Below are positions 46,958 to 55,963 of a stretch of 64,000 nucleotides of DNA, one piece after another. The stretch spans positions 124,001 through 188,000 of the forward strand of contig JAQZBR010000004.1 in the NCBI GenBank assembly GCA_029237775.1, in the 5' to 3' direction. The DNA comes from Bacteroidota bacterium. Its GTDB lineage: Bacteria > Bacteroidota > Bacteroidia > 2-12-FULL-35-15. A program made the translations under genes and the position numbers. Under the pieces are notes generated by a model. That model ran no database searches. It was given only the letters and a program-made list of their open reading frames with translations, and was not told the origin of the DNA. Positions within the stretch are counted from its first letter, which is position 1, and each line of letters begins with the position of its first letter.

Positions 46958-48280
46958 ATGCTTACTGACCTGAAGTCATTTATTTCCAAAGAAAAGCTCT
47001 TCCTTCCACAGGATAAAATATTACTTGCAGTAAGCGGAGGTATCGATTCAATTGCGATGTGTGACATCTTTCATAGAGCGGGAATTAATTTTGGCATCGC
47101 ACACTGTAATTTCAAATTGAGGACAAACGAAAGTGATCTTGATGAATCCTTTGTGGAAGAAGTGGCGGAAAAATACAATGCCCCCTTTCATTCCATTTCA
47201 TTCAGCACCAAAACTTACGCTAAAAAGAATAAGCTCTCCATTCAGGAAGCAGCGAGAAATATACGTTATGAATGGTTCGAAGAGATCCGAAAGCAAAATA
47301 AATATGCTTTCGTTGCTACAGCACATCATAAAGACGATTCGATCGAGACATTTTTTATAAACCTGATCCGCGGTACAGGCATTGCCGGCATGCACGGGAT
47401 TCTTCCTAAGCAAGGGAACATTATTCGGCCGCTAATGTTTACTGACAAAGAAGCTATCAGGAAATATGTTAAAACCAACAAATTGAAATTCAGAGAAGAT
47501 ACCAGTAATGCTTCAGATAAATATCTGCGGAACAAGATCCGACTTTCAATAATTCCTTCACTTAAAAAATTAAATCCCGCTGTTGAAAGTTCATTATACA
47601 CGGCTATTGATAACATAAGAAATGCAGAACTGATCTATAGAAAAGAAATTGAAAGAACCAGGAAGTCAGTTGCTCAAACCAACGGAGATATTATCAATTT
47701 CTCGATAGATAAGCTAAAGCAATTGGAACCTCTTCCATCTTACCTGCATGAATTTTTATCGCCTTATAATTTTAATGGTTCCACTGTTACCCGGATAATT
47801 GATTCTCTTGACAGAAGTTCCGGAAAGATCTTTTTGTCGGGCACTCACCGAATTGTAAAAGATCGGGATTCGCTTATACTTCAGCCAAAAACAAAACAAA
47901 GACAACCTTCCTTTACACTAAAAAAAGATCAGGAGCACATTTCTCTTGGTGATAAAAACATTTCAATAAAAATGCTTCCTGCTGGCACAAAATTTTCGCT
48001 GTCACTAAGCGCTGCTTCTTTAGATTTTGACCGGCTAAAATTCCCTCTAAAGATCCGAAAATGGAAAGAAGGAGATGCTTTTCAGCCCTTGGGCATGTCG
48101 GGCAAAAAAAAGCTGAGTGATTTCTTTATTGATAAGAAATTCTCACTGGCTGAAAAAGAAAATACCTGGCTGATGCTTTCAGGCGATCAAATCGTTTGGG
48201 TGATCGGGCATCGCATTGATGATCGTTTTAAGGTAAACGACAAAACCAGGCGGATTTATTTTGCGGAATTGTCTGAGTAG
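46958..48280 (+). CDS. tilS: tRNA(Ile)-lysidine synthetase TilS
   Basis: Modifies C34 of tRNA-Ile(CAU) to lysidine so that it reads AUA codons. The 440-residue protein has the PP-loop motif LLAVSGGIDSIAM (about residues 22-34), FGIAHCNFKLR, the catalytic-region ATAHHKDDSIETFFINLIRG (read in parts), EDTSNASDKYLRNKIR and a C-terminal domain with RKWKEGDAFQPLGMSGKKKLSDFFID, the TilS-specific second domain. ATG 46958 is only 4 bases after a -7 element. The downstream small gene has its promoter within the tilS tail. Confidence 0.96.
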   Translation: MLTDLKSFISKEKLFLPQDKILLAVSGGIDSIAMCDIFHRAGINFGIAHCNFKLRTNESDLDESFVEEVAEKYNAPFHSISFSTKTYAKKNKLSIQEAARNIRYEWFEEIRKQNKYAFVATAHHKDDSIETFFINLIRGTGIAGMHGILPKQGNIIRPLMFTDKEAIRKYVKTNKLKFREDTSNASDKYLRNKIRLSIIPSLKKLNPAVESSLYTAIDNIRNAELIYRKEIERTRKSVAQTNGDIINFSIDKLKQLEPLPSYLHEFLSPYNFNGSTVTRIIDSLDRSSGKIFLSGTHRIVKDRDSLILQPKTKQRQPSFTLKKDQEHISLGDKNISIKMLPAGTKFSLSLSAASLDFDRLKFPLKIRKWKEGDAFQPLGMSGKKKLSDFFIDKKFSLAEKENTWLMLSGDQIVWVIGHRIDDRFKVNDKTRRIYFAELSE

Positions 48281-48290
48281 ATTAACTTTG
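48260..48290 (+). promoter_or_regulatory. Promoter inside the end of tilS
   Basis: TTTG (48260-48263), 19 bp, then TAACTTTG (48283-48290). The downstream ATG at 48297 is 6 bases after the -7 element, and the -33 element lies in the last tilS codons. Confidence 0.7.
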
Positions 48291-48296
48291 AACAAT

Positions 48297-48824
48297 ATGC
48301 AGGAAGAAATCCTTTATGAAGAGAAGCAATACATCGGCTATAATAAATGGTCAATACTCTGGCGTACCGTTCTTGCACTTTTTTGTTTTGTCCTTTACTA
48401 TTGGAGTGAAAACCCAAAACCCGTAGAAGTGACAATGATCAACATTCCGTCTTCCCCGGTGGACGAAGACTCCGGACAGCTGTTCTTTTTAATGGGCTTG
48501 ATCCTCATGCTGTTGTCACTGATTATGATCTTTGTATTACATATTCACACGAAGGTTGTAGGGAAAAATCTCATACTTGATGGCTTATGGACATCAAGAA
48601 AAGTAAAGATCGATCTTAGTAATATTGTGGATGTAAAACAGGTTAAATACAGCAAATATTTATTGAACCGCCCGGTGTATAATTTACATTTTAAAAATAA
48701 GATCCGTTTTTTTACGCAGGGAAATGATGCTGTGGAGATCACTGACAAAGAAGGATTGAAATACCGTATCGGAAGCCAGAAAGCAGGCGATTTGTATAAA
48801 GTGCTGAAAGACCTGACCGCTTAA
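48297..48824 (+). CDS. Small membrane protein with PH-like domain
   Basis: A 175-residue protein with two hydrophobic segments, about residues 20-34 (WRTVLALFCFVLYYW) and 60-83 (LFFLMGLILMLLSLIMIFVLHIH), then a soluble C-terminal part (TKVVGKNLILDGLWTSRKVKIDLSNIV, IRFFTQGNDAVEITDKEG) with the strand pattern of a bacterial PH-like domain. An earlier ATG-like start at 48261 lies inside tilS and is rejected: the promoter and AT-rich leader support 48297. Function unknown. Confidence 0.78.
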   Translation: MQEEILYEEKQYIGYNKWSILWRTVLALFCFVLYYWSENPKPVEVTMINIPSSPVDEDSGQLFFLMGLILMLLSLIMIFVLHIHTKVVGKNLILDGLWTSRKVKIDLSNIVDVKQVKYSKYLLNRPVYNLHFKNKIRFFTQGNDAVEITDKEGLKYRIGSQKAGDLYKVLKDLTA

Positions 48825-48924
48825 TTCAAAAAATTGTTCATTTTTTTGTAACGCAATTTTATTTCCTGCGTACAATATATTTGTCACCCGTTTTCTCTTT
48901 TAATAACTACTAAAATACTATCCT

Positions 48925-49224
48925 ATGACAAACACTACTAACCTTCAAAAGCCCACTCTTATAGAGAAAGAGAATATAAGCGGCTTAAAATTTCCCGAAG
49001 AGGATGTTCTCAAATCCAAAGATGAAATGAAAATAAGGGCGGCAGGCCTTGAAAAGGCTTTAAAGCTTGGTAATCTTGAGCATGGTAAGATCAAGATCAT
49101 TTTCGAAGATTCGGAAGGCCTCAAACAGGTAGACACTACCGTGTGGGGAGTAACCGATAAAAGGGTAATTCTAAAAAAAGGTGCAGTGGTGCCGATACAC
49201 CGTATTCATGAAGTGATAGTGTAA
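48925..49224 (+). CDS. Small conserved hypothetical protein
   Basis: A 99-residue soluble protein with no signal peptide. Residues 20-55 are charged helix (EEDVLKSKDEMKIRAAGLEKAL), and the C-terminus is strand-rich (KIKIIFEDSEGLKQVDTTVWGVTDKRVILKKGAVVPIHRIHEVIV, read in parts), ending without a linker. A possible -7 element TATATTTG lies at 48876-48883 without a clear -33. A terminator follows. I do not recognise a family. Confidence 0.75.
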   Translation: MTNTTNLQKPTLIEKENISGLKFPEEDVLKSKDEMKIRAAGLEKALKLGNLEHGKIKIIFEDSEGLKQVDTTVWGVTDKRVILKKGAVVPIHRIHEVIV

Positions 49225-49266
49225 GTTAAATTTTCATAAATAGGGATCAATTCCTAATAATATTTC

Positions 49267-49300
49267 AAAATAGCCCCGGCAATCCGGGGCTATTTTTTTT
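49267..49300 (+). terminator. Terminator before dsbD
   Basis: Perfect stem ATAGCCCCGG (49270-49279) / CCGGGGCTAT (49284-49293) with a CAAT loop and a run of eight T. TACCTTTA, one mismatch from a -7 element for dsbD, overlaps its end at 49300-49307. Confidence 0.92.
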
Positions 49301-49342
49301 ACCTTTACCATCATCCCAAATGGTCATACACAAATTTTAACT

Positions 49343-51484
49343 ATGAAAAATTTACTTCGCGGACTAATTCTCATTATCGCTGTATTATTTTCTCATTCAA
49401 TTTCTGCTCAGGTTGAAAATCCGGTTAAATGGAAACTCAGCTCCGTAAAAGTGAACGATTGTGAATATGACCTGGTGTTTTCAGCAACCATTGACGAACA
49501 TTGGCATGTGTATTCACTAAATTTAAAAGGGGAAGATGGTCCCGTTCCATCAAGTATTACAGTTGACAAAAACTCGGATTACGAAACAGTTGGGAAACCG
49601 ACTGAAGGAAAACCCATCAAGATCTTTGATAAGGTATTTGATATGGAGGTGACGTATTTTGAAAAGTCCGTTACTTTCAAACAACGGATCAAACTGAAAA
49701 CGAACAAAGAAACTACCGTCAAAGGTATGTACGAATACGAAGCCTGCACGGATGAAAAATGCACTTTCCCACCCGCTACCCCATTCGAATTCAAATTAAA
49801 AGGAACAGATGAGTGCCTTAAATCGGTTTCGCAAAGCGGCACTGATAACTCTAAGAGTGCTCCCTGCATTATTGACTCAGGAGCTATTGCCAAAGATTAT
49901 TTGCTAAAGCATGATAAAACTGAAAATAAGTCTGAAGAAAAGAAAGACACATCACTTGTTCAAAACGCTTCTTCCAAAACTTCAACTGCTAACAACATAG
50001 AAGAAGGTACGAATGGAAACCCTGTCGCTGATAAAGATCCATGGTGGCTGATCTTTTTGATCGGCTTTGGCTGGGGCTTTGCGGCTTTGCTTACACCCTG
50101 TGTATTTCCTCTGATCCCAATGAACGTAAGCTTCTTTTTAAAGAGAAGCACTTCCCGTGCAAAAGGAAGATTTAATGCGCTTATTTATGCAGCGTCCATC
50201 ATCGTAATATTTGTCGCGCTGGGGCTCAGCATTTCACTGATCTTCGGTGCCGGTGCGCTGAACACTCTCTCAACAAGTGCTGTGTTTAATCTTATTCTTT
50301 TTGCGATGCTGCTTATTTTTGCTGCATCCTTCCTCGGTGCATTCGAAATAGTTTTGCCATCCAAGTTTGTGAATAAGATCGATGCGCAGGGCGACCGTGG
50401 TGGTTTTGCAGGGATCTTCTTTATGGCACTTGCACTGGTAGTTGTTTCATTCTCCTGCACCGGTGTAATGATTGGAAACGCCCTTGTTTCCGCAGCTAAC
50501 ACCGGACAGATCTCAGGGCCTTTCTGGGCGATGTTTGGTTTTTCAACCGGACTCGCTATCCCTTTCGGTTTTTTCGCATTCTTCCCTGCAATGCTTAATT
50601 CAATGCCTAAAAGTGGCGGATGGTTAAACACAGTTAAAGTTACACTTGGATTTCTTGAGCTGGCCCTTGCTTTAAAATTTGCTTCAAACGTTGATCTTGT
50701 TTATCAGCTTGGTATTCTGACCCGTGAAGTATTTCTTGTATTGTGGATCGTTATTTTTGGATTGCTTACTATCTACCTGATCGGTGGATTTAAGACGGCT
50801 CACGATAGTGATGTAAAACACATTACCGTTTCAAGGTTATGGTTCATCATTCTCGCTTTTTCGATGACCATCTATCTGATGCCCGGTTTATGGGGCGCGC
50901 CATTAAAACTGTTCAGCGGGATCTTACCTCCACAGGAATATTCTGAATCTCCACATGGCTTCGGTGGAGGAACAGCATCTGCAATCGCGAGCGCTTGTCC
51001 CGACAATGAATTTGAGGCATATATTGAAGTGAATAAAAACGGTATCGTACATTTTAAAAATGATTATGAACACGCGCTCGCTTATGCGAAAAAGACAGGG
51101 AAGCCTTTGATGGTAGACTTCACCGGACATGCATGTGCAAATTGTCGTAAAACAGAGGACTATATTTGGCCGGATCCTGAGGTAATGAAACGACTTAATA
51201 ATGACGTTGTTCTCGTTTCATTATATGTGGATGATAAACGCAAGCTCGATCCGAAGGAATATCAGAAAGTTTTCTGGTACGGTCAGGAACGTGAGATCAC
51301 CACCATAGGCGATAAATTTAAATACATGGAAGAAGTGCTCTACAAACAAAGCAGTCAGCCATTATACGTTTTAATAGATCATTCAGAAAAACTACTTAAC
51401 TCTCCGCGCGGTTATAAATCAGGTATTCCAGAATATGTGAGCTGGTTAGATGAAGGAATCAATGAGTTTAAGAAAAGAAAATAG
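49343..51484 (+). CDS. dsbD: DsbD-like protein-disulfide reductase
   Basis: Inner-membrane reductase that carries electrons from cytoplasmic thioredoxin to the periplasm. The 713-residue protein has a signal peptide ending SISAQ, a DsbD-alpha-like domain with the pair CTDEKC (about residues 135-140), eight hydrophobic segments with core cysteines in LLTPCVFPLIP and VSFSCTGVM, and a thioredoxin-like C-terminus with GHACANC. All three cysteine pairs are present, so it should be functional. Converges with folC across a 13-bp gap. Confidence 0.92.
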   Translation: MKNLLRGLILIIAVLFSHSISAQVENPVKWKLSSVKVNDCEYDLVFSATIDEHWHVYSLNLKGEDGPVPSSITVDKNSDYETVGKPTEGKPIKIFDKVFDMEVTYFEKSVTFKQRIKLKTNKETTVKGMYEYEACTDEKCTFPPATPFEFKLKGTDECLKSVSQSGTDNSKSAPCIIDSGAIAKDYLLKHDKTENKSEEKKDTSLVQNASSKTSTANNIEEGTNGNPVADKDPWWLIFLIGFGWGFAALLTPCVFPLIPMNVSFFLKRSTSRAKGRFNALIYAASIIVIFVALGLSISLIFGAGALNTLSTSAVFNLILFAMLLIFAASFLGAFEIVLPSKFVNKIDAQGDRGGFAGIFFMALALVVVSFSCTGVMIGNALVSAANTGQISGPFWAMFGFSTGLAIPFGFFAFFPAMLNSMPKSGGWLNTVKVTLGFLELALALKFASNVDLVYQLGILTREVFLVLWIVIFGLLTIYLIGGFKTAHDSDVKHITVSRLWFIILAFSMTIYLMPGLWGAPLKLFSGILPPQEYSESPHGFGGGTASAIASACPDNEFEAYIEVNKNGIVHFKNDYEHALAYAKKTGKPLMVDFTGHACANCRKTEDYIWPDPEVMKRLNNDVVLVSLYVDDKRKLDPKEYQKVFWYGQEREITTIGDKFKYMEEVLYKQSSQPLYVLIDHSEKLLNSPRGYKSGIPEYVSWLDEGINEFKKRK

Positions 51485-51497
51485 ACGCTAAGAATAT

Positions 51498-52796
51498 CTA
51501 AACAACTTCCGCCACTGTGAAGGTGCTTCCTCCGACAAAGACCAGATCTTCGGGGGAAGCATTTTTTTTTGCCTCATCCAGTGCGGCCAATACCGAATTA
51601 AAGACATTTCCTTTTAGCCCGAAGTCAGCAGCTTGAGAAGCCAGCTCATCCGCAGTCATAGCCCTCGGAATATTTGCTTTGCAGAAATAATACACTGCGT
51701 CTTTGGGAAGCATACTCAGTACCTTAGAAATATCTTTGTCGCTTACCATTCCAAGTACGAAGTGAAGGGTATTGAACTTCACAAGATCCAGTTGCTTTAA
51801 AACTTCATTTATTCCGGCTTCATTGTGTGCCGTATCTGCAATCACTAAAGGATTCTTTGACAAAACCTGCCAGCGGCCAAGCAAACCGGTATTAGTGATC
51901 ACCCGTCCGATTCCTTTCCTGATATATTCTTCAGTTAGCTTTAGATCTGAGGTGGTATTTAAAACTTCAATGGCTGCTAATACAGTCCGGATATTCTTCT
52001 GCTGATATAGTCCCGGTAATTCTGATTCTAATCCGCGATAAACAGTTTGCTCCTTTTTTAAAATATCAAGGGAAAGCAAAAGCTTATCGCGACTGATCTG
52101 AACCGGATTCTCGATTTGAAACAATTCTTCAGCAAATGTTATATCAGACTTTGCTTCTATACTTTTATTGAGGAAGATTTCTTTTGTCTCTCTGAGAACT
52201 TCTCCTATCACCGCAGGAACATTAGATTTTATAATTCCGGCCTTTTCTGAAGCAATCTTCTCGAGTGAATTTCCAAGTAATGCGGTGTGATCGAAGCTTA
52301 TATTTGTTATCACTGAGATCAATGGAGTGATCACATTGGTTGAGTCCAGTCGCCCTCCCAAACCAACTTCTATCACAGCTATATCAACATTTTCGTTTGC
52401 GAAATAATCGAAGGCCAATCCGACAGTCATCTCGAAAAAAGAGGGTTGAATTTTTTCAAAATCTGATTTATACTTTTCCACGAAATCAACCACATATTTC
52501 TCTGAGATCATTTCTCCGTTGATCTTTATCCGTTCGCGAAAATCTTTTAAATGCGGTGAAGTGTACAATCCTACTTTCAAACCTGCTTCCTGCAACACGG
52601 ATGCAAGCATGTGCGATGTTGAACCTTTACCGTTTGTTCCGGCAACATGGATCGATCTGAATTTATGTTCAGGATTATCAAGCAGCTTGCAAATGGCGAT
52701 GGTGTTATTCAGATCTGCCTTATATGCAGCAGCTCCCACACGTTGAAACATGGGGAGCTGACTGAAAAGATAATCTAAAGTTTGCCGATAATTCAT
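51498..52796 (-). CDS. folC: Folylpolyglutamate synthase/dihydrofolate synthase
   Basis: Mur-ligase-related enzyme that attaches glutamate to dihydropteroate and extends folate polyglutamates. The 432-residue protein has the P-loop HVAGTNGKGSTSHMLAS (about residues 50-66), the conserved YTSPHLKDFRERI, VIEVGLGGRLDSTN and TNISFDHTALLG, and a C-terminal VIADTAHNEAGINEVL. On its minus-strand upstream side a -7-like TACTTTTG lies at 52835-52828. It acts downstream of pabB in folate synthesis. Confidence 0.94.
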   Translation of the reverse strand: MNYRQTLDYLFSQLPMFQRVGAAAYKADLNNTIAICKLLDNPEHKFRSIHVAGTNGKGSTSHMLASVLQEAGLKVGLYTSPHLKDFRERIKINGEMISEKYVVDFVEKYKSDFEKIQPSFFEMTVGLAFDYFANENVDIAVIEVGLGGRLDSTNVITPLISVITNISFDHTALLGNSLEKIASEKAGIIKSNVPAVIGEVLRETKEIFLNKSIEAKSDITFAEELFQIENPVQISRDKLLLSLDILKKEQTVYRGLESELPGLYQQKNIRTVLAAIEVLNTTSDLKLTEEYIRKGIGRVITNTGLLGRWQVLSKNPLVIADTAHNEAGINEVLKQLDLVKFNTLHFVLGMVSDKDISKVLSMLPKDAVYYFCKANIPRAMTADELASQAADFGLKGNVFNSVLAALDEAKKNASPEDLVFVGGSTFTVAEVV

Positions 52797-52840
52797 TTTG
52801 TGATCTTGCTTCGCTGGTAAAGCAACACAAAAGTAAAATT

Positions 52841-53662
52841 TTATTCGAGTGTGAAAACGAATGTATAAGTTCCACGTTGCTCACCTGAGCCTTCACTCCT
52901 TGGCGTAAACTTGGCAGTCAATGCAGCTTGTCTCGCTTTTGCATAAAGATTAGAGCTCATTGTTGTTGAGCCGCGCTGGCCCGGAGTTGCTTTTATAACT
53001 CTTCCATTTTGATCAACGATGATCTCCACAACAACAATTCCTTCTTCAGTGGCATCTGTCAGTCGATCCGGTTTATTCACCAATCCTCTACCCTTCAGAT
53101 CATATCCGCCTTTACCCTGGCCTATTCCAGGTCGGTTTCCTAAACCATCATCATCACCGTTTCCAACCCCTTTTCCAGTACCCTCTCCCGAGCCTCCGGT
53201 ATTTCCATCACCTTCACCTTTACCACCCTTCTTATTTTTTAATTTGGCAAGAGCATTTAAAAGCTGAGCACTGGCTTGTTCTTCTTGTGGCGTTTTAGGC
53301 GCATCGGTCGTTTCTTTCACATCCTTTTTATTTTCCGGATTTGATTTGATAACAACATCGGTTTCCGTAGGATCCGTAACTATATTAGGAGCGTCCGATT
53401 GAACAGGGGTAGTAGCTGCAGCTGCGTCCATGCTGGTTTGCAGATCCTTTGAATTATCCCCGCTTCCTCCGGGATCAGAACCCATACCTTCCATTCCAAG
53501 CCCGATCTCAATTTCAGGGACAGGCTTCACTTCAAAAGGCGGTATTGGTGTTATGAACACCATAAAGATAAAAAGCAAGAATAGGAGGACATGAAAAAGA
53601 ACAGTAAGTCCTAAAGCGATGTACTTATTCTTATTATCGGTGGAATCAAATGAAGTTTCCAT
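52841..53662 (-). CDS. TonB/TolA-like energy transducer with Gly-rich linker
   Basis: A 273-residue protein with one N-terminal membrane helix (IALGLTVLFHVLLFLLFIFMVF), a Pro/Glu region, a long Gly-rich linker (GGKGEGDGNTGGSGEGTGKG in a stretch of about 45 residues) and a C-terminal TonB-like domain (EGIVVVEIIVDQNGRVIKATPG). An in-frame ATG at 53722 would overlap exbD, so ATG 53662 is used. It follows exbD by 4 bp in the order exbB-exbD-tonB, as in Tol-Pal or TonB complexes; the Gly-rich linker and position suggest the TolA-like role. Confidence 0.85.
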   Translation of the reverse strand: METSFDSTDNKNKYIALGLTVLFHVLLFLLFIFMVFITPIPPFEVKPVPEIEIGLGMEGMGSDPGGSGDNSKDLQTSMDAAAATTPVQSDAPNIVTDPTETDVVIKSNPENKKDVKETTDAPKTPQEEQASAQLLNALAKLKNKKGGKGEGDGNTGGSGEGTGKGVGNGDDDGLGNRPGIGQGKGGYDLKGRGLVNKPDRLTDATEEGIVVVEIIVDQNGRVIKATPGQRGSTTMSSNLYAKARQAALTAKFTPRSEGSGEQRGTYTFVFTLE

Positions 53663-53666
53663 GGTA

Positions 53667-54068
53667 TTATTTATTTGTTGGTTTTGTCGCCAGTACCATC
53701 TTCGCACCCAGGTTATATCCAATCTGCATCACGTCCGCAAGATCCTGAATCGATAATGTATTATCAAACTTCAACACAACTGTTGGGATTTGAACCTTTG
53801 ACATTTCAATCCTTAACGCGTTCTCAAGATCAGTAAACGGAATAGGTGTCTTGTTTATTACATATTGATGATTTGCATCAACCTCAACAGTGATTTGCTG
53901 CTTTTGCACCTGCTCTCCGGGCTTTGAGCTTGGCAGTGTAAGCTTTAAAACACTTGGGTTGGCAAGGGTGGATATGATAAGAAAGAAAAGTAAAAGAAAG
54001 AACATGATGTCATTCAATGACTCGGTACTTACTTCGGCTCCCTCTTTATGTCTGCGTTTTATTTTCAT
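53667..54068 (-). CDS. ExbD/TolR family protein
   Basis: Proton-channel subunit that works with ExbB/TolQ. The 133-residue protein has a single N-terminal membrane segment (IMFFLLLFFLIISTLANPSV, about 20-40) preceded by ESLNDIMFF, whose Asp25 is the conserved protonatable residue, and a periplasmic domain (VEVDANHQYVINKTPI, TVVLKFDNTLSIQDLADVMQIG). Between the exbB-like and tonB-like genes on the minus strand. Confidence 0.92.
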   Translation of the reverse strand: MKIKRRHKEGAEVSTESLNDIMFFLLLFFLIISTLANPSVLKLTLPSSKPGEQVQKQQITVEVDANHQYVINKTPIPFTDLENALRIEMSKVQIPTVVLKFDNTLSIQDLADVMQIGYNLGAKMVLATKPTNK

Positions 54069-54110
54069 GATTACATTTTCTAAGTGTCAAAAAAATTTAC
54101 CTATTCCAAC

Positions 54111-54857
54111 CTATTTACCCGGACCATGCAACAAATCAATAAACTGAACAGATACGGTCTCCATTTTATTAATAGTTCTGTCCAGCATTGCATTCAAAAT
54201 ATAATAGGAAATAAAGGCGAGCAAACCGATGGTTAATCCCGAAGCAGAAGTGATCATCTTCTGATAAAGCCCCGAAGAGATAGCACCGATACTGATATTA
54301 TCAGTGAGGGATATATCATAGAAGATCTTGATAACTCCGGCAATAGTTCCAATAAAACCGAAGATCGGAGCAATTCTACCGATAAGACTTAATACACTCA
54401 GATTTTTTTCAAGCCTGTTCACTTCCAGTTTGCCAACAGCCTCCATTGATTCTTCGATTTCTTTGATCGGCTTACCAATACGCGAAATTCCTTTTTCCAC
54501 CATCCGGGCAGCAGGTGAAGCTGTTGTTCTGCACAAAGCTTTAGCCGCATCCATATTTCCGTTATGGATATAATCCTTGATATGGTTCATAAAATTGGCA
54601 TCCAGCTTAGAAGCTTTGTTGATTGTCATGAAACGCTCAAATAAAAAATAAATGGTCAATACAGATAAAATGGCCATAGGTATCATTATATACCCTCCCA
54701 TCATAACAAGATCCAACAATGACAAACTCGCTTGTTTCGGAACTTCGGCAGCAGGCAATTGAGTTGCCGGAACAGCAGCACTATTCATCGTATCAGTAAC
54801 CTGCGCTGCAACAGCAGCACCATTATTTACAATTTGCAAAAGAATGGAATTGAACAT
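54111..54857 (-). CDS. ExbB/TolQ/MotA proton-channel protein
   Basis: Three-helix inner-membrane protein that forms the proton channel with ExbD and energises TonB/TolA. The 248-residue protein from ATG 54857 has membrane segments near 47-68 (MMGGYIMIPMAILSVLTIYFLF), 158-177 and 202-222, and the conserved LSLIGRIAPIFGFIGTIAGVI with the Pro-Gly turn, and ASGLTIGLLAFISYYILN. An earlier start at 54893 overlaps the terminator and is rejected. First gene of the exbB-exbD-tonB set. Confidence 0.92.
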   Translation of the reverse strand: MFNSILLQIVNNGAAVAAQVTDTMNSAAVPATQLPAAEVPKQASLSLLDLVMMGGYIMIPMAILSVLTIYFLFERFMTINKASKLDANFMNHIKDYIHNGNMDAAKALCRTTASPAARMVEKGISRIGKPIKEIEESMEAVGKLEVNRLEKNLSVLSLIGRIAPIFGFIGTIAGVIKIFYDISLTDNISIGAISSGLYQKMITSASGLTIGLLAFISYYILNAMLDRTINKMETVSVQFIDLLHGPGK

Positions 54858-54883
54858 ATCTGTTTGTTTTATAGTTTTAAAAT

Positions 54884-54920
54884 AAAAAAGCAACCGAGAG
54901 TGTATTAACTCACGATTGCT
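54884..54920 (-). terminator. Terminator between tonB and exbB genes
   Basis: On the minus strand AGCAATCGTGAGT (54920-54908) pairs with ACTCTCGGTTGCT (54901-54889), with one G-T pair and one mismatch, followed by TTTTTT. It ends the upstream TonB gene and lies 27 bp before the exbB ATG. Confidence 0.8.
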
Positions 54921-54982
54921 AAATTAATTATATGCCAGCGTGGAATTTTCAAACTAGCTTTAACTTATAAACAGAGAATTGT

Positions 54983-55762
54983 TTATTGAAGCCTGAACTT
55001 TACAGGCAAATTAAAGATCACGCGTACCGGCTGACCATGGTTTTTTCCGGGCTTCCATTTTGGCATCATCTTCACAACCCTTATAGCTTCTTCCGTACAA
55101 CCGTCAGCAACCCTCCCTAAAACTTTTACTTCCCCTATTGATCCGTCTTTTTCGATTATGAAGGACAAACCAACCGTACCTTGTGTTCCATTTTCCACAG
55201 CCATTTGAGGATATCGCATATTATCTTTTATGAACTGATATACATTCCCTTGAAATTTTGCCTCTTCATCCGGGAAGCCTGTAGGTTCGTTTGAAACAGC
55301 CGGTTCTAAAACCGTTGGCTCCATGAATTCAGCGCTATCGTATGCTGGACCCTCATCTATATTTTTTTTACCTATGTTCAGATCATCATTTGTCTTTTCG
55401 ATTGTTTTATCATGATCGTCCGAGGCTGTGAAAGCACCTGTGTTAGTGACAGGCGGTTTTGGATCTCTGGGCTTTTCTGGAATCACCTTTGGATCAGTCT
55501 TCGGTATCACCATCTCCACCACCGTCTGAACAGGAATTGGAGGAATAATGTTAGGATCGTAATCAATGACCGGTTTGCTGTTTGTCCTTGTGAGAAAAAA
55601 GAAGGTGATAAATAGCAAGCTCATTACAGATGCCGTGATCATAAGGCTTTTGGACACAGTATCACTTTGAGAGGCTCTTAGTGCATAAGCACCGTACTCT
55701 TTATTTTTGTTCTCAAAAATAAGTTCATTAAAATTTTCTTCGGAGTTAAACAGCGATTTCAT
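54983..55762 (-). CDS. TonB-family energy transducer
   Basis: A 259-residue bitopic protein. A cytoplasmic start (NFNELIFENKNKEYGAYALR) of the Bacteroidota TonB type, one membrane helix (SLMITASVMSLLFITFFFLT, about 40-60), a Pro/Lys-rich span (PEKPRDPKPP), and a C-terminal TonB domain (VYQFIKDNMRYPQMAVENGTQG; GEVKVLGRVADGCTEEAIRVV). It lies upstream of exbB but beyond a terminator, so it may be expressed separately. With the second TonB at 52841 it gives one ExbBD with two transducers. Confidence 0.9.
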   Translation of the reverse strand: MKSLFNSEENFNELIFENKNKEYGAYALRASQSDTVSKSLMITASVMSLLFITFFFLTRTNSKPVIDYDPNIIPPIPVQTVVEMVIPKTDPKVIPEKPRDPKPPVTNTGAFTASDDHDKTIEKTNDDLNIGKKNIDEGPAYDSAEFMEPTVLEPAVSNEPTGFPDEEAKFQGNVYQFIKDNMRYPQMAVENGTQGTVGLSFIIEKDGSIGEVKVLGRVADGCTEEAIRVVKMMPKWKPGKNHGQPVRVIFNLPVKFRLQ

Positions 55763-55921
55763 GGTTATATAGTTTTAGGGTTAGCGATTCCTTTTCCGAA
55801 ATTTCGGACAACTATATAAGCGGGGATGAAAAGCAGTAATGCCTTGAGCTTATATCAAAATGTGGGGATGTACGGGGATGTTTGAAGAGAACGGCATGCT
55901 TTCTAATTTATTGCATGGGCA

Positions 55922-55945
55922 TAAAAAAAACGGAAATCATTCCGC
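55922..55945 (-). terminator. Terminator after the MscS gene
   Basis: On the minus strand a 5-bp stem CGGAA/TTCCG with a 4-base loop is followed by GTTTTTTTT or a near-equal run. The stem is short but has a long T run. It lies about 20 bases after the stop codon. Confidence 0.6.
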
Positions 55946-55963
55946 TTTATAAAAATCACATGA

